Shown: piece after piece, positions 17,600 to 27,024 of the stretch
Position numbering within the stretch: position 1 is the stretch's first letter
How the letters are laid out: each line of letters begins with the position of its first letter
Source: UBA11612 sp965228575
GTDB lineage: Bacteria; Pseudomonadota; Alphaproteobacteria; Rhodospirillales; Rhodospirillaceae
Direction of reading: 5' to 3'
DNA: 64,000 nucleotides
Assembly: GCA_965228575.1 (NCBI GenBank)
Contig: CBDDHW010000005.1
Span: forward strand, 1 to 64,000
Notes under the pieces: model-generated
Seen by the model: only the letters and a program-made list of their open reading frames with translations
What the model was told of the DNA's origin: nothing
Database searches by the model: none
Made by a program: the position numbers and the translations under genes

Positions 17600-18343
17600 A
17601 TGTTTCGCCATGTCGCCATCGCATCCTTATGCCTAACCCTCACTCTCGGCACAGCTCACGCCGCCGAAATCCCCGCGCATATAAGCTCCGCCATCTCAGA
17701 CTCATCGCGTCCGGAGGCGGATACTTCACGCGATGCCCTTCGCAAGCCTAGCGACGTTGTTGCGTTTTCAGGCCTAAAGCCAGGCGACAAAATTGCCGAC
17801 CTCAACCCGGGGGGCGGATATTATACGCGCATATTTGCCGGCGTTGTGGGCGATCAGGGCAAAGTCTACGGATTGGTTCCCAAGGCCGCCCTTGAGCGTC
17901 GTCCGGAGGCTGGCGATGCGGTCAAAGCAATCGCTGAAGAAAAGTCAAATGTCATGTTCCAAGCTGTCGATTTAACATCAATCAAAACGTCGGAAACGCT
18001 GGACATGGTGTGGACATCAAACAACTACCATGACTTTAAGAATGCTGGTGACGGCGTAACAGCTTCAATGAATGCCTCAATCTTTAACGCACTGAAACCA
18101 GGCGGCACTTACATAGTAACCGACCACGCTGCCCAACCAGGCTCTGGCGCTCGCGATACTAGCACGCTGCATCGCATCGACCCTATTTTGGTTAAGCAGG
18201 AAGTAGAAGCGGCCGGTTTCGTCTTAGACGGAGAAAGTGACGTACTGCAAAATGCGGACGACGATCACACGAGCAGGGTCTTCGAGAAAGATATGCGCGG
18301 CCGTACCGACCGGTTTGTACTGCGGTTTCGAAAACCATCTTAA
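17600..18343 (+). CDS. exported methyltransferase-like protein (COG4798 type)
   Basis: The 247-residue protein has a Sec signal (FRHVAIASLCLTLTLGTAHA) followed by a domain resembling the predicted methyltransferases of COG4798. A diverged SAM-binding loop, DLNPGGGYYTRI, and an NNYHDF block are seen. Export of a SAM-fold protein is unusual but typical of this family, whose role is unknown. The ATG at 17600 has GGGAG nine bases upstream. An in-frame GTG at 17585 overlaps that site and is less likely. A hairpin terminator separates it from the convergent dsbA-like gene. Confidence 0.75.
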   Translation: MFRHVAIASLCLTLTLGTAHAAEIPAHISSAISDSSRPEADTSRDALRKPSDVVAFSGLKPGDKIADLNPGGGYYTRIFAGVVGDQGKVYGLVPKAALERRPEAGDAVKAIAEEKSNVMFQAVDLTSIKTSETLDMVWTSNNYHDFKNAGDGVTASMNASIFNALKPGGTYIVTDHAAQPGSGARDTSTLHRIDPILVKQEVEAAGFVLDGESDVLQNADDDHTSRVFEKDMRGRTDRFVLRFRKPS

Positions 18344-18367
18344 GGTGCTAAAATTCGTTGAGCGTGA

Positions 18368-18398
18368 AAGGCCCTCCACTTTAATGGTGGCGGGCCTT
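18368..18398. terminator. bidirectional terminator between convergent genes
   Basis: A hairpin has arms AAGGCCC (18368-18374) and GGGCCTT (18392-18398), extended by CCAC/GTGG after one mismatch. It lies between the stop codons of the methyltransferase-like gene and the dsbA-like gene, 25 and 5 bases away. T-rich flanks are short. Confidence 0.75.
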
Positions 18399-18402
18399 CT
18401 TG

Positions 18403-19086
18403 CTACTGAGCGGCTCGCGCCTTTTCGACTTCCTTACCAAAATCGATTTTCGCTGTCGATGTCAGCGCGGAAACTCCGGAGAGAACTTTGGTTTCTACAA
18501 AAAAGCCGGGTGTAACTGATATTTTCAAAGACCGCGCGAGATTGAAATTCTCCATGATCTGATCAGCGATTTCCGGGTCATCCATGTCCTTTTTGAGTTG
18601 GTCAATATCGAGACCAACAGACCCGGCGATCTTAAACGTCGTCTCGGCTTTGAGCTGGCCGCGGTGATTCATCAGGGCGTTGTGGAATTCTTCGTATTTG
18701 CCCTGCTTTTGTGATGCAAGTGCGGCCCGGGACGCGATCCGGGAGTCCGGCCCTAGAATGGGAAAGTCTTTGATCACCAGACGAATATTTCCGTCACTTT
18801 CGAGGAGGTCCATGATTCGGGTTTCGGCCGCTTTGCAATAGGGGCACTGATAATCGAAGAACTCAACAATGGTGACATCACCGTCCGGATTGCCAAGTAC
18901 GGGTGTGCCCGGATCCCTGAGGAGGTCCTGCACTTTACCCGCAGCGGCCGCGCTCGAGGCCTTCTCCAATTCAGCCTTGACCATCAACGCGGCGCTGTTG
19001 TCCGACTGAGCAAGGGCCCCATAGGGAACCCCCGCACATATCACAACGGTCAGCGCAATCCGGCGCATCTTAGTTAGGTCCATCAT
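18403..19086 (-). CDS. DsbA-family periplasmic thiol-disulfide protein
   Basis: The 227-residue protein has an N-terminal Sec signal ending at ALAQ, a helical spacer, then a thioredoxin-fold DsbA domain with the redox site CPYC (Cys81, Cys84 from the first ATG). The cis-proline loop is SVTPGFF, where most relatives have TPTF. It resembles the Com1/BdbD-like DsbA group that acts on periplasmic disulfides. No dsbB or dsbD is adjacent. Two tandem ATGs follow GGAAGGA, and the second (19083) has the better spacing. Confidence 0.88.
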   Translation of the reverse strand: MMDLTKMRRIALTVVICAGVPYGALAQSDNSAALMVKAELEKASSAAAAGKVQDLLRDPGTPVLGNPDGDVTIVEFFDYQCPYCKAAETRIMDLLESDGNIRLVIKDFPILGPDSRIASRAALASQKQGKYEEFHNALMNHRGQLKAETTFKIAGSVGLDIDQLKKDMDDPEIADQIMENFNLARSLKISVTPGFFVETKVLSGVSALTSTAKIDFGKEVEKARAAQ

Positions 19087-19224
19087 TATTCCTTCCTCGA
19101 TTCACAATAAAACCTTCAGCAGAACATCTCCCCTTCTCGCATATTCTAAGCACGAATAATGCCTGTCACCAGAGCGGACACTATGGAGCATACGTTGTTC
19201 CGCTCACGTCTGCGTGAGGATCTC

Positions 19225-20002
19225 CTATGGCTCTACTTTCAATTCGACTGGGGGAATTCCATCAACATCAAACACCATTTTCTCTCCGCCCTTCGGAAAT
19301 TGAGTGGGTATGATACTGCCTGTAATAATGGCGTGACCGGCTTTTATCTGCCTTCCCCGTTCCCCCAGATTTTCTGCAAAGCCACTTCACCGCATAAAGC
19401 GGATTTTCTCCAATCGTCTCCTGAGTCGTTCCTTCGTGCGTGACTTGGCCGTTAACCCGAAGCCTACCCGCCCGTTTTGACAAATCGATGCCCGGGTCCG
19501 TTCCAGGGCCAATAACAATTCCCTCATTCCAAGCGTTGTCCGCCGTCAAAGATTTGGCATCCAAGTTTGTTAAATCTGCTCCGCGATCTTCGACAATCTC
19601 ATAAGCGCAATGAACTGACCGCAGACTGCTTTGAATCTCGTCCAATGAGCACTGCGCTGACAAATCTCGATCTAAAATTACACACACTTCTGTCTCTATA
19701 CCCAAATTGACCCAATCCGCTACATGAACGGTGTACGGTGATTTGTGAACCCTGCTTGCGAGAATCTGACCGCTACAGGGGTGATCAATCTTCAACCATT
19801 CCTGCGTTTGCTTTGAACTGAGAGCTATTTTATAGCCGCCGATGTCACTTCCATTTTTTTCAAATAAAAGAGGGACATAGGCCTCCTGCACCTTGTAAGC
19901 CTCGTCTTGCGATGCGAGCTGATCTGAGATCGGCGCGAATCTCTCTCTCCGTTCATGTTGTTCGAATAAAGCGTGCGCGATATCTTCTACTTGCGGTGCC
20001 AT
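19225..20002 (-). pseudogene. 2-keto-4-pentenoate hydratase, frameshifted near the 3' end
   Basis: The intact part matches the MhpD/HpcG hydratase/decarboxylase family: GYKIALSSKQTQEW, GIETEVCVIL with the metal-binding Glu, YEIVEDRG, and NPLYAVKWL. After KWL the frame drifts into a basic tail and would end at 19268. If one base is removed from the A-run at 19378-19380 on the plus strand, the frame continues as AENLGERGRQIKAG, TGSIIPTQFPKGG and VFDVDGI to a stop at 19225, which is the normal family C-terminus, giving 258 residues. The family hydrates 2-hydroxypenta-2,4-dienoates in aromatic meta-cleavage. Either a recent pseudogene or an assembly error. Confidence 0.8.
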
Positions 20003-20207
20003 AATTTCTCCCCTTTTTCAGTCGAAACATTGATCCCAGATAGCGCGTAAGTCCATACTATGTAACGGCTCTTTAGCTGGATTAGAGCCCAGACACGCAC
20101 GATTTGGGCCTGTTGGACGCAAGGACGCCTTGACGCAGGTAAAATCGTGGCCATTATGGCCCGAAATATAAACCGTTCCATCAACCCTGAGCATTTGGAG
20201 GAAGAAT
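20003..20207. other. intergenic region, possible small minus-strand frame
   Basis: This is the divergent region between the hydratase and the Sel1 gene. A 66-codon minus-strand frame (20018-20218) has protein-like composition (DGTVYISGHNGHDFTCVKA) and ends 16 bases before the hydratase ATG, but its start overlaps the Sel1 gene and I know no homologue. GGAGGAAG just before 20208 is the Sel1 ribosome site. Confidence 0.3.
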
Positions 20208-20900
20208 ATGACTGCCAATATTCGAGGCTATTCACTAGCCCTTGCCGTCGTCGTCAGTTTAACAGCGGGTCCAGCCGTAGCAGGACCCTACGAAGACGCC
20301 ATTGCTGGATATGAGGCAGAACAGGCCGGAAATTACAGCGAAGCCCTGCGGCTATACACGAGGGCTGCGGAGGCCGGTCATGCTTACGGTCAATTCAGTT
20401 TGGCAAGCATGTATCTGTCCGGGACGGGCGTCACGCAAGACGCACAGAAAGCAGTTGAGTGGTTTCGCAAATCCGCAGAGCAAGGTAATTCCGATGCTCA
20501 ATTTAACTTGGCGCTAATCTTGGATACCGGTTCTGGCGTGCCAGAGAACAATGCCGAAGCGGCAAAGTGGTATGCCACGCCTGCAGAGGAAGGTAATGTC
20601 GATGCGCAAGTTAACCTCGCGTTTTTGCACCTCACCGGCAGCGGCGTTTCCAAGAATAATCAAGAAGCCGTAAGATTGTTCACGATGGCAGCCGAGCAAG
20701 GTCATGCCGGCGCGCAATACAACCTCGGTCTGGTGTATGTTAATGACGAAGCTCCACATGACTTCGTTCAAGGCCACAAATGGTTGAGTGCAGCGGCGAG
20801 CAATCCGGCCGACACAAGTTCACTTGAGCAAGCGGCAACCGCGCTGAGAGATTTGGAAGCGAGAATGACGCCCGCTCAAATTTCAGAAGCCAAGCGATAG
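20208..20900 (+). CDS. exported Sel1-repeat (tetratricopeptide-like) protein
   Basis: The 230-residue protein has a Sec signal (cleavage after AVAG) and four to five Sel1-like repeats of about 36 residues, seen as repeating A..G...AQFNLA..Y..G.GV..(N/D)...A..W. Examples start near residues 56, 92, 128 and 164. Such solenoids are adaptor proteins that bind other proteins in the periplasm. No catalytic motif is present and neighbours do not suggest a partner. GGAGGAAG precedes the ATG. Confidence 0.88.
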   Translation: MTANIRGYSLALAVVVSLTAGPAVAGPYEDAIAGYEAEQAGNYSEALRLYTRAAEAGHAYGQFSLASMYLSGTGVTQDAQKAVEWFRKSAEQGNSDAQFNLALILDTGSGVPENNAEAAKWYATPAEEGNVDAQVNLAFLHLTGSGVSKNNQEAVRLFTMAAEQGHAGAQYNLGLVYVNDEAPHDFVQGHKWLSAAASNPADTSSLEQAATALRDLEARMTPAQISEAKR

Positions 20901-21106
20901 GTTCGGAATCCTAATTTTTGCCGGAGAATCGCAAAGATTCGAAAGCATGCGGGATCACAGGCGAAGCGGCGGATTTATCGACAATTTCAGGGCAGTATGA
21001 TCCTTGATCTCAAAGGTGATCACATTTCCGCCCCATTTCTGGTGCAGGTTCTAATGACCCACTAATTAGGGGCCATGTTGAACTAAGTTAGGTAAAGGAA
21101 ACCACG

Positions 21107-21493
21107 ATGAAAATGTTTCCAAAATTGATTTCGTCTGGAGCAGTTGCGCTCATGGCAGCAGCAATTTTGCTGCCGGCAGCTGCAAATGCGGATGGCGAGA
21201 ACGTCGGCGATACACAAAGATGCGTTCATCTTACCCGTATCGATTCTTCGCCCGTGATTAATGACACGACGATCCTTGTCGAGATGCGTGCGAAAGGCCG
21301 CTACAAACGCATTGATCTGCGCAGCCCTTGCTCAGGCTTGGAGTTCCATGGATTCAATGTTCGAATGCACAACGACAGGCTCTGTACTTCGGATTCTTTG
21401 ATCGTGCGACGAGAAGCCGGAAATGCCTGCATGATTGAGAAAATCGTCACGATTGACGAAGAAGAGGCTCTCGCTCTCAAGGCAAGCAGATAA
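21107..21493 (+). CDS. DUF6491-family exported protein
   Basis: This 128-residue protein has a Sec signal (cleavage near ANAD) and a small domain with four cysteines. RCVHLTRIDSSPVINDTTIL, YKRIDLRSPCSGLEF and DRLCTSDSLIVR are characteristic of DUF6491, a periplasmic family of unknown function found in proteobacteria. The cysteines probably form disulfides. It is preceded by a 200-base gap with no other gene and followed by a strong terminator, so it is a single-gene unit. Confidence 0.8.
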   Translation: MKMFPKLISSGAVALMAAAILLPAAANADGENVGDTQRCVHLTRIDSSPVINDTTILVEMRAKGRYKRIDLRSPCSGLEFHGFNVRMHNDRLCTSDSLIVRREAGNACMIEKIVTIDEEEALALKASR

Positions 21494-21539
21494 TTCAAAC
21501 GCGAGCTCGCGAATTCGAGCTCCGATAATTTCTTAATCG

Positions 21540-21577
21540 AGCCCAGCCCATCGATTACGGTGGGCTGGGCTTTTTTT
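21540..21577 (+). terminator. rho-independent terminator of the DUF6491 gene
   Basis: An 11-bp perfect stem (AGCCCAGCCCA, 21540-21550, with 21561-21571) is followed by a T-run to 21577 on the plus strand. It lies 47 bases past the DUF6491 stop. The convergent FadB-like gene ends only a few bases beyond. Confidence 0.92.
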
Positions 21578-21582
21578 ACGAG

Positions 21583-23646
21583 TTAATCCTCAGCGCCCTC
21601 CGCGCGTGCCTCAAGGTAGGGGGAGACTCTCCACCATTTGCCAAAAGGCCCCTCGCCGTACTTGTGAATTCGGTTCACGACCTCAGGCCAGCCCAACGAT
21701 TGACCATAGAACATTGGCCCACCACGACGGCGCGGAAACCCATATCCATGTACGTACACCACGTCGATATCACTCATACGCTCGGCGATTTCTTCCTCAA
21801 GTATCCAAGCCCCCTCGCTAATCAATGCCATCATTGTTCGAGAAATAATTTCATCGCTGAAAATATTGCGGGGTTCAAATCCATATTCTTTTCTCGCAGC
21901 ATTGATGATTTCGTCGGCAATAGAGTGCGGTGAACGCGCCCGTGTTTCAGGGTCATATTTGTAGAATCCGGCTCCAGATTTCTGCCCAAGATGACCCGCT
22001 TCTACAAGGCGGTCATGTACGATGGTGGCCTTCGGTTCGAACGAGCCAGGGGTCATCTCTTTACGTGCCTTGTAGCCGATATCGATCCCGGCAAGATCCG
22101 CGACCGCGAATGGCCCCATCGCCATTCCAAAATCTGTAAGCGCGCCGTCTACCTCTGCGGGTGTCGCGCCCTCGAGTATTAGCAAGCCAGCTTCCCTGTT
22201 ATAAGCGCGCAACATGCGGTTACCAATAAAACCATGGCATACGCCCGCGACGACTGCCGTCTTCCCAGTCTTTTTCGCAATGGAAAGTGCTGTTGCTAGC
22301 GCTTCGGGGGCTGTTGCTTTGGCATTTACCACTTCGACCAGCTTCATGATGTTCGCAGGACTAAAATAGTGCAGGCCGAGCACATCCTGCGGCCGTGAAG
22401 TAACTGCAGCAATTTCATTGATGTCGAGGTACGACGTATTCGTAGCAAGCACGGCGCCTTGTTTGGCAACTTTATCTAGGGATTGGAAAATTTCCTTTTT
22501 TACATCCATCGACTCAAACGCGGCTTCCACGATTAAGTCTGCATCCGCTAGGTCGTCGTGACCAACGCTGTACTGAACCAAAACTTGTCTTTTTGTCGCT
22601 TCGCCCTCTGACAATCGCCCCTTCTTGACCTGGGATTGATACGTTTTTTGGACTCGGTCTTTTCCGCGCGCAAGAAACTCCTCAGATATGTCTGTCAAAC
22701 AAACAGAGTATCCAGCGTCCGCATAGGTCATCGCAATCCCCGCACCCATAGTCCCGGCGCCAATGACACCGACCTTTTGCACTTTGCGGGCTTTAGATCC
22801 CTCTGGAGCTTTTCCTGTCGCGCGTTCAGCAAAAAAGATATGACGTAGAGCCTTTGCCTCCTCGGTCGGCGCCAGCTGAAGAAATAGCTCCCGTTCAAGC
22901 TTTCTACCTTCTTCAAAGGGCATTGATAGTGTCTTGCGAATAAGTTTGAGAGCTTCAATCGGCGCTTTCGCACCGCGTGCTTTTTTTCGAACGCCTGCCT
23001 CCATATCGTCCAGAGCTGTCATGACGTCCGAGCCAGATTCTTGTTTACGTTTAGACAATCTTCGATCGGCAATCTGACTATCCGCATTTTCAGCAGCAAA
23101 CCAAATAGCCGTCTCCGCGACATCGTCGTCGGTCAAACGATCAACAAGGCCCAAGTCCAATGCTTTGGTCGCTTTAACTGGTTTACCGCTACAGATCATA
23201 TCCGCGGCTTTCGCTGCGCCGATTAAGCGCGGCAATCGTTGAGTTCCACCGGCTCCGGGAATAATTCCAATATTGGTCTCCGGTAGACCTAACTGGCTCT
23301 TGGACGCGGCAACCCGGTAGTGGCATCCAAGTGCTATCTCCAAACCTCCGCCGAGAGCGTGTCCATGAATCGCCGCGACGACAGGTTTATCAGACGACTC
23401 AATGGCATCGATAACATCAGGAAGAAATGGAGGAAGAGGTGGCTTACCAACTTCACGAATGTCGGCTCCAGCGACAAACGTACGTCCTTTGCACGCAATA
23501 ACGATGGCCTTTGTTTCACCATCCTCCCTGGCATTTGTCATCGCTTCGAGAAGACCACTTCGAACCGCCTGCGAGAGAGCGTTCACCGGCGGATTTTCAA
23601 TCCACAAAACAAGTACACCGTCTCGTATCTCTGTACTGACTACCAC
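21583..23646 (-). CDS. bifunctional enoyl-CoA hydratase / 3-hydroxyacyl-CoA dehydrogenase
   Basis: This is a 687-residue fusion. The crotonase domain (1-190) has HGHALGGGLEIALG and LPETNIGIIPGAGG with Glu103 and Glu123 as acid/base pair. The NAD-binding dehydrogenase domain begins near 290 (VGVIGAGTMGAGIA) and a helical C-terminal domain contains GFIGNRMLRAYNREA. It hydrates 2-enoyl-CoAs and oxidises the 3-hydroxyacyl-CoA. Its length fits FadB/peroxisomal-type enzymes. Lying at the end of the paaG-paaZ strand, it is the best candidate to replace separate PaaF and PaaH in the lower phenylacetate pathway. A general beta-oxidation role is the alternative. Confidence 0.92.
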   Translation of the reverse strand: MVVSTEIRDGVLVLWIENPPVNALSQAVRSGLLEAMTNAREDGETKAIVIACKGRTFVAGADIREVGKPPLPPFLPDVIDAIESSDKPVVAAIHGHALGGGLEIALGCHYRVAASKSQLGLPETNIGIIPGAGGTQRLPRLIGAAKAADMICSGKPVKATKALDLGLVDRLTDDDVAETAIWFAAENADSQIADRRLSKRKQESGSDVMTALDDMEAGVRKKARGAKAPIEALKLIRKTLSMPFEEGRKLERELFLQLAPTEEAKALRHIFFAERATGKAPEGSKARKVQKVGVIGAGTMGAGIAMTYADAGYSVCLTDISEEFLARGKDRVQKTYQSQVKKGRLSEGEATKRQVLVQYSVGHDDLADADLIVEAAFESMDVKKEIFQSLDKVAKQGAVLATNTSYLDINEIAAVTSRPQDVLGLHYFSPANIMKLVEVVNAKATAPEALATALSIAKKTGKTAVVAGVCHGFIGNRMLRAYNREAGLLILEGATPAEVDGALTDFGMAMGPFAVADLAGIDIGYKARKEMTPGSFEPKATIVHDRLVEAGHLGQKSGAGFYKYDPETRARSPHSIADEIINAARKEYGFEPRNIFSDEIISRTMMALISEGAWILEEEIAERMSDIDVVYVHGYGFPRRRGGPMFYGQSLGWPEVVNRIHKYGEGPFGKWWRVSPYLEARAEGAED

Positions 23647-23660
23647 TGACCTTCCCCAAC

Positions 23661-23966
23661 CTACAGATCGAGCACTTCGCCCTTCATCAATGTCACCAGA
23701 TCCCCAGCAAAGTTCATAAGATCCTTGCCGGCCTCCGCATTTTCCGAGCTTTTCATAGCTATTTTGAATGACGCCTCATCCTCAAATCGCAAATCTGCCA
23801 ACAAGAAATTTCCCTGCTCGCCCATCATGGTTGACGCGATGCGTGTCACTTCAGAACTGATCAAACCAGGAACTTTCTTCGCGAGCGGCAAATGAACGTC
23901 GCGATAGTGGGACATAAATGCGTCCGGATCGTCGGGCGTGCGGTATAGTGCGAGTAGCTTGATCAT
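23661..23966 (-). CDS. EthD-family small protein
   Basis: This 101-residue ferredoxin-like alpha+beta barrel protein has the EthD pattern: MIKLLALYRTPDDPDAFMSH, then YRDVHLPLAKKVPGL, and a DLRFEDEASF block. Relatives are dimeric proteins linked to degradation clusters, some acting as enzymes on ring compounds and most of unknown role. It sits between paaZ and the FadB-like gene on the same strand (14 bases before the latter), and so may act on a phenylacetate pathway intermediate or side product. That role is inferred from position only. Confidence 0.8.
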   Translation of the reverse strand: MIKLLALYRTPDDPDAFMSHYRDVHLPLAKKVPGLISSEVTRIASTMMGEQGNFLLADLRFEDEASFKIAMKSSENAEAGKDLMNFAGDLVTLMKGEVLDL

Positions 23967-24049
23967 GCCACTTCCCTTTCTTTTTTGCAGGGATCTTCAG
24001 ATCAAAGAATAGAAGACACTTTCAAATTTGTGCGATTTCTTGCAGCGCG

Positions 24050-26080
24050 TTAAATCGCATTCATAGTGAGAAGTTCATACGACGCGGCAAGCTCATCTTC
24101 CGCATTGAAAATAGACACAGCCCACCTTACCTCGCCGTACTCTTCGTTACGTACAGTCTTTGATTTTACCGTCAACTTCACGTGAACGCTTTCGTCTGGC
24201 GAAACAGGCTGAAGGAAACGCAGGTTATCAAGTCCGTAGTTAGCAAGCACAGGGCCAGGCGCGGGTTCGACAAACAGGCCTGCGGCGAACGAAAGGAGTA
24301 AGTATCCGTGAGCAACACGGCCCGGGAAGAACGGGTTTGCGGCGGCCGCTTCCTCATCCATGTGGGCGTAGAATGTATCGCCAGTGAACTCTGCAAAATG
24401 CTCAATGTCTTCGAGGGTGATTTTGCGTGAGTCCGTCACGAGGGTGTACCCAACCTCAAGCTCACCGAACTTCATACGGAATGGGTGAATGTCGCCTGTC
24501 GGCTGAGGCGCACCAGGCAACCAGGAATTAACCACAGAAGTGAGCATGCCTGGGCTGCCTTGGATCGCGGTCCTTTGCATATAGTGCTTCACACCACGAA
24601 CGCCGCCCATCTCCTCGCCGCCACCAGCACGTCCAGGACCACCGTGAACAAGTACAGGCAACGGAGAACCGTGCCCCGTAGACTCTTTCGCACAGTCACG
24701 ATTAATAAACACCATGCGACCGTGAAACGCGCCTGTTCCCAAAACCATATCCCGTGCGACATTGCCATCGTACGTAAACGCGGACATGACCAGTGAGCCC
24801 TTACCCTCGTTGGCAAGCGCTACGGCATCGTCAATCGATTTATAGGGCAAAAGGGTTGAAACCGGACCGAACGCTTCGACTTCATGGACCACGCCAGCAT
24901 TCCACGGATCATCCGCCCTGAGAAGAATGGGAGACATAAAAGCCCCCTTATCAACCCCCTCCCCTTCAGCGTTGACCTGGTTTGGATCGCCAAATACGAC
25001 TTTCGAGACGCTGCTAAGCTCGGCGACTTTACTACGCACGTCATAGAGCTGGTCCAGACTCACCAGCGCACCCATTCGAACATTTTCAAGACGTGGATCG
25101 CCAACGACGGTTTTGCCCAATCGCGCCTTCATCGCTTCCTGGACGTCATCTATGATAGCCTCGGGCACAATTGCACGGCGAATAGCCGTACATTTCTGCC
25201 CCGCCTTGACGGTCATTTCTTTAACGACTTCTTTCACGAACAAATCAAACTCTGGCATATCCGGAGTAACATCAGGGCCAAGAATTGACGCATTCAACGA
25301 ATCTTGTTCCGAGACAAATCGCACGGACTCGCGCGCAATAACCGGGTGGGAGCGAAGTTTGAGTGCGGTATGCGCTGAGCCGGTGAAAGAAACCGCATCC
25401 TGACAGGTCAGATGATCAAACAGATCGCCGGTCGAGCCTGCTACAAATTGAATGGCACCTTCAGGCAAAATATCTGCTTCCACCAACATGCGAAACGCAG
25501 CTTCGGCCATGTAGGCGGTTGCGGACGCTGGTTTAACGATTGCCGGCACACCCGCGAGAAGCGTCGGCGCAAGTTTCTCCAACATCCCCCACACAGGAAA
25601 GTTAAAAGCATTGATATGAACCGCAACACCTTGAAGCGGCGTATAGACGTGATGACCGATAAACGTCCCGCCTTTACTCAACGGCTCGGGATTCCCGTCC
25701 ATAAGAACCCGATCATCAGGCATCTCGCGACGGCCCTTAGAAGAAAACGCAAAGAATGTCCCCGCGCCGCCTTCAATATCGATCCAACCATCAATCTTCG
25801 TCGCACCGGTCGAAAAGGACAATTCGTAAAGCTCGTCTTTCCGGGCCATAAGTGCTTGGGCGAGCGCCTTGAGCATTCGCGCGCGTTCGTGAAATGTAAG
25901 TTTTCGCAGGGCCGGTCCGCCAACATTGCGCGCATAATCTGCCATCGCTTTAAAGTCGATGCTTTGAGCGCCAATCTCAGCGACTGTCTCGCCATTCACT
26001 GCAGACAGATACGGCGTGAACTTTCCGGACCCATCGGCCCATTTTCCTTCAGCAAAGCTGCGTAATCGCAACACTCCCAT
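24050..26080 (-). CDS. paaZ: PaaZ, oxepin-CoA hydrolase / semialdehyde dehydrogenase
   Basis: This 676-residue bifunctional enzyme of aerobic phenylacetate catabolism has an N-terminal aldehyde dehydrogenase domain (1-520; INAFNFPVWG, SFTGSAHTA, and the Cys in KAGQKCTAIRRA) that oxidises 3-oxo-5,6-dehydrosuberyl-CoA semialdehyde. Its C-terminal MaoC-like hot-dog domain (about 530-676; FAEFTGDTFYAHMDEE, GRVAHGYLLLS) opens the oxepin-CoA ring. The ATG at 26080 has GGAGG eight bases upstream and is preferred over the GTG at 26086. It is 27 bases downstream of paaG on the same strand. Confidence 0.96.
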   Translation of the reverse strand: MGVLRLRSFAEGKWADGSGKFTPYLSAVNGETVAEIGAQSIDFKAMADYARNVGGPALRKLTFHERARMLKALAQALMARKDELYELSFSTGATKIDGWIDIEGGAGTFFAFSSKGRREMPDDRVLMDGNPEPLSKGGTFIGHHVYTPLQGVAVHINAFNFPVWGMLEKLAPTLLAGVPAIVKPASATAYMAEAAFRMLVEADILPEGAIQFVAGSTGDLFDHLTCQDAVSFTGSAHTALKLRSHPVIARESVRFVSEQDSLNASILGPDVTPDMPEFDLFVKEVVKEMTVKAGQKCTAIRRAIVPEAIIDDVQEAMKARLGKTVVGDPRLENVRMGALVSLDQLYDVRSKVAELSSVSKVVFGDPNQVNAEGEGVDKGAFMSPILLRADDPWNAGVVHEVEAFGPVSTLLPYKSIDDAVALANEGKGSLVMSAFTYDGNVARDMVLGTGAFHGRMVFINRDCAKESTGHGSPLPVLVHGGPGRAGGGEEMGGVRGVKHYMQRTAIQGSPGMLTSVVNSWLPGAPQPTGDIHPFRMKFGELEVGYTLVTDSRKITLEDIEHFAEFTGDTFYAHMDEEAAAANPFFPGRVAHGYLLLSFAAGLFVEPAPGPVLANYGLDNLRFLQPVSPDESVHVKLTVKSKTVRNEEYGEVRWAVSIFNAEDELAASYELLTMNAI

Positions 26081-26107
26081 GGCCACGTCCTCCGAATTTG
26101 AATTTAT

Positions 26108-26896
26108 TTATTTTCCGGTGAAAACCGGCTTACGTTTCTCGAGAAAGGCTGCAACGCCTTCGTTATAGTCGGTGCTTGCGCCAAGTTCTCTCATTAAATC
26201 ACGCTCTATATTGAGCTCTTCATCAAGGGTTTTTGACCATGCGCCGCGTATCGCAAGTTTAGTCGCTGTGAGACCGCGGGTCGGTCCTTTGGCGAAACGC
26301 GCGGCCAATGCATCAACTTCCTCCGATAGCTTTTCATCGTCGACGCACTTCCAAATCATCCCCCATTCTTCTGCCTTTTCTGCGGGCAATGGGTCGCCGG
26401 TCAAAGCCATGCCCAACGCACGCGCTTGACCCGCCAGCCGGGGTAATGCCCAGGTCCCTCCTGAGTCCGGAATCAAACCAATATGAGCGAAAGACTCGAT
26501 AAATTTTGCGCTACGTGCGGCAAATACAATGTCACAGGCAAATGCAATATTGGCGCCCGCACCCGCAGCTACACCATTGACCGCACAAATCACAGGCATT
26601 TTCATCGAAGCGAGACGGCGAATTAAGGGGCCGTAGTATTTTTCAATTGATTCGCCAAGGTCAACCGGATCAGCACCAGGTGCGACGCTTCGATCTTGCA
26701 AATCTTGTCCCGCACAAAATCCGCGGCCCGCTCCAGTGAGAACAAGTACACGCGCTTCGGAACTGGACTCAACTTCATCTAACGCCTGCGCGACTTCTTC
26801 ATGCATCTGAACAGTAAAGCTATTGAGACGATCCGGTCGGTTCAGCGTGAGTCGCGCAACGCCATCGGCAATCTCAAAAATAATGGTTTCAGCCAT
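26108..26896 (-). CDS. paaG: PaaG, 1,2-epoxyphenylacetyl-CoA isomerase
   Basis: This 262-residue crotonase-fold enzyme converts ring-1,2-epoxyphenylacetyl-CoA to 2-oxepin-2(3H)-ylideneacetyl-CoA. Motifs are GRGFCAGQDLQDRSV, NGVAAGAGANIAFACD (oxyanion hole) and FAHIGLIPDSGGTW, with Asp144 in place of the usual catalytic Glu, typical of PaaG. It is the first gene of the minus-strand arm and diverges from paaI over a 128-base region that probably holds both promoters. No clear copy of the paaA palindrome is visible there. Confidence 0.94.
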   Translation of the reverse strand: MAETIIFEIADGVARLTLNRPDRLNSFTVQMHEEVAQALDEVESSSEARVLVLTGAGRGFCAGQDLQDRSVAPGADPVDLGESIEKYYGPLIRRLASMKMPVICAVNGVAAGAGANIAFACDIVFAARSAKFIESFAHIGLIPDSGGTWALPRLAGQARALGMALTGDPLPAEKAEEWGMIWKCVDDEKLSEEVDALAARFAKGPTRGLTATKLAIRGAWSKTLDEELNIERDLMRELGASTDYNEGVAAFLEKRKPVFTGK

Positions 26897-27024
26897 GAAT
26901 TTATCCCCGGTTTTTTGGCAGAATGGCTGGTCGGATTATTGCTGGCAAGACCTTATCTTCTGCGATAATTATGTTTCTCGCGCGCTCAAAGAACGCTTCC
27001 TTTTTTAACATTCCCGATCGAAAG

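Noticed and set aside
25412..26065. 217-codon plus-strand open frame across paaZ
   Set aside because: Antisense to a clearly conserved gene and very basic in composition. No family motif.
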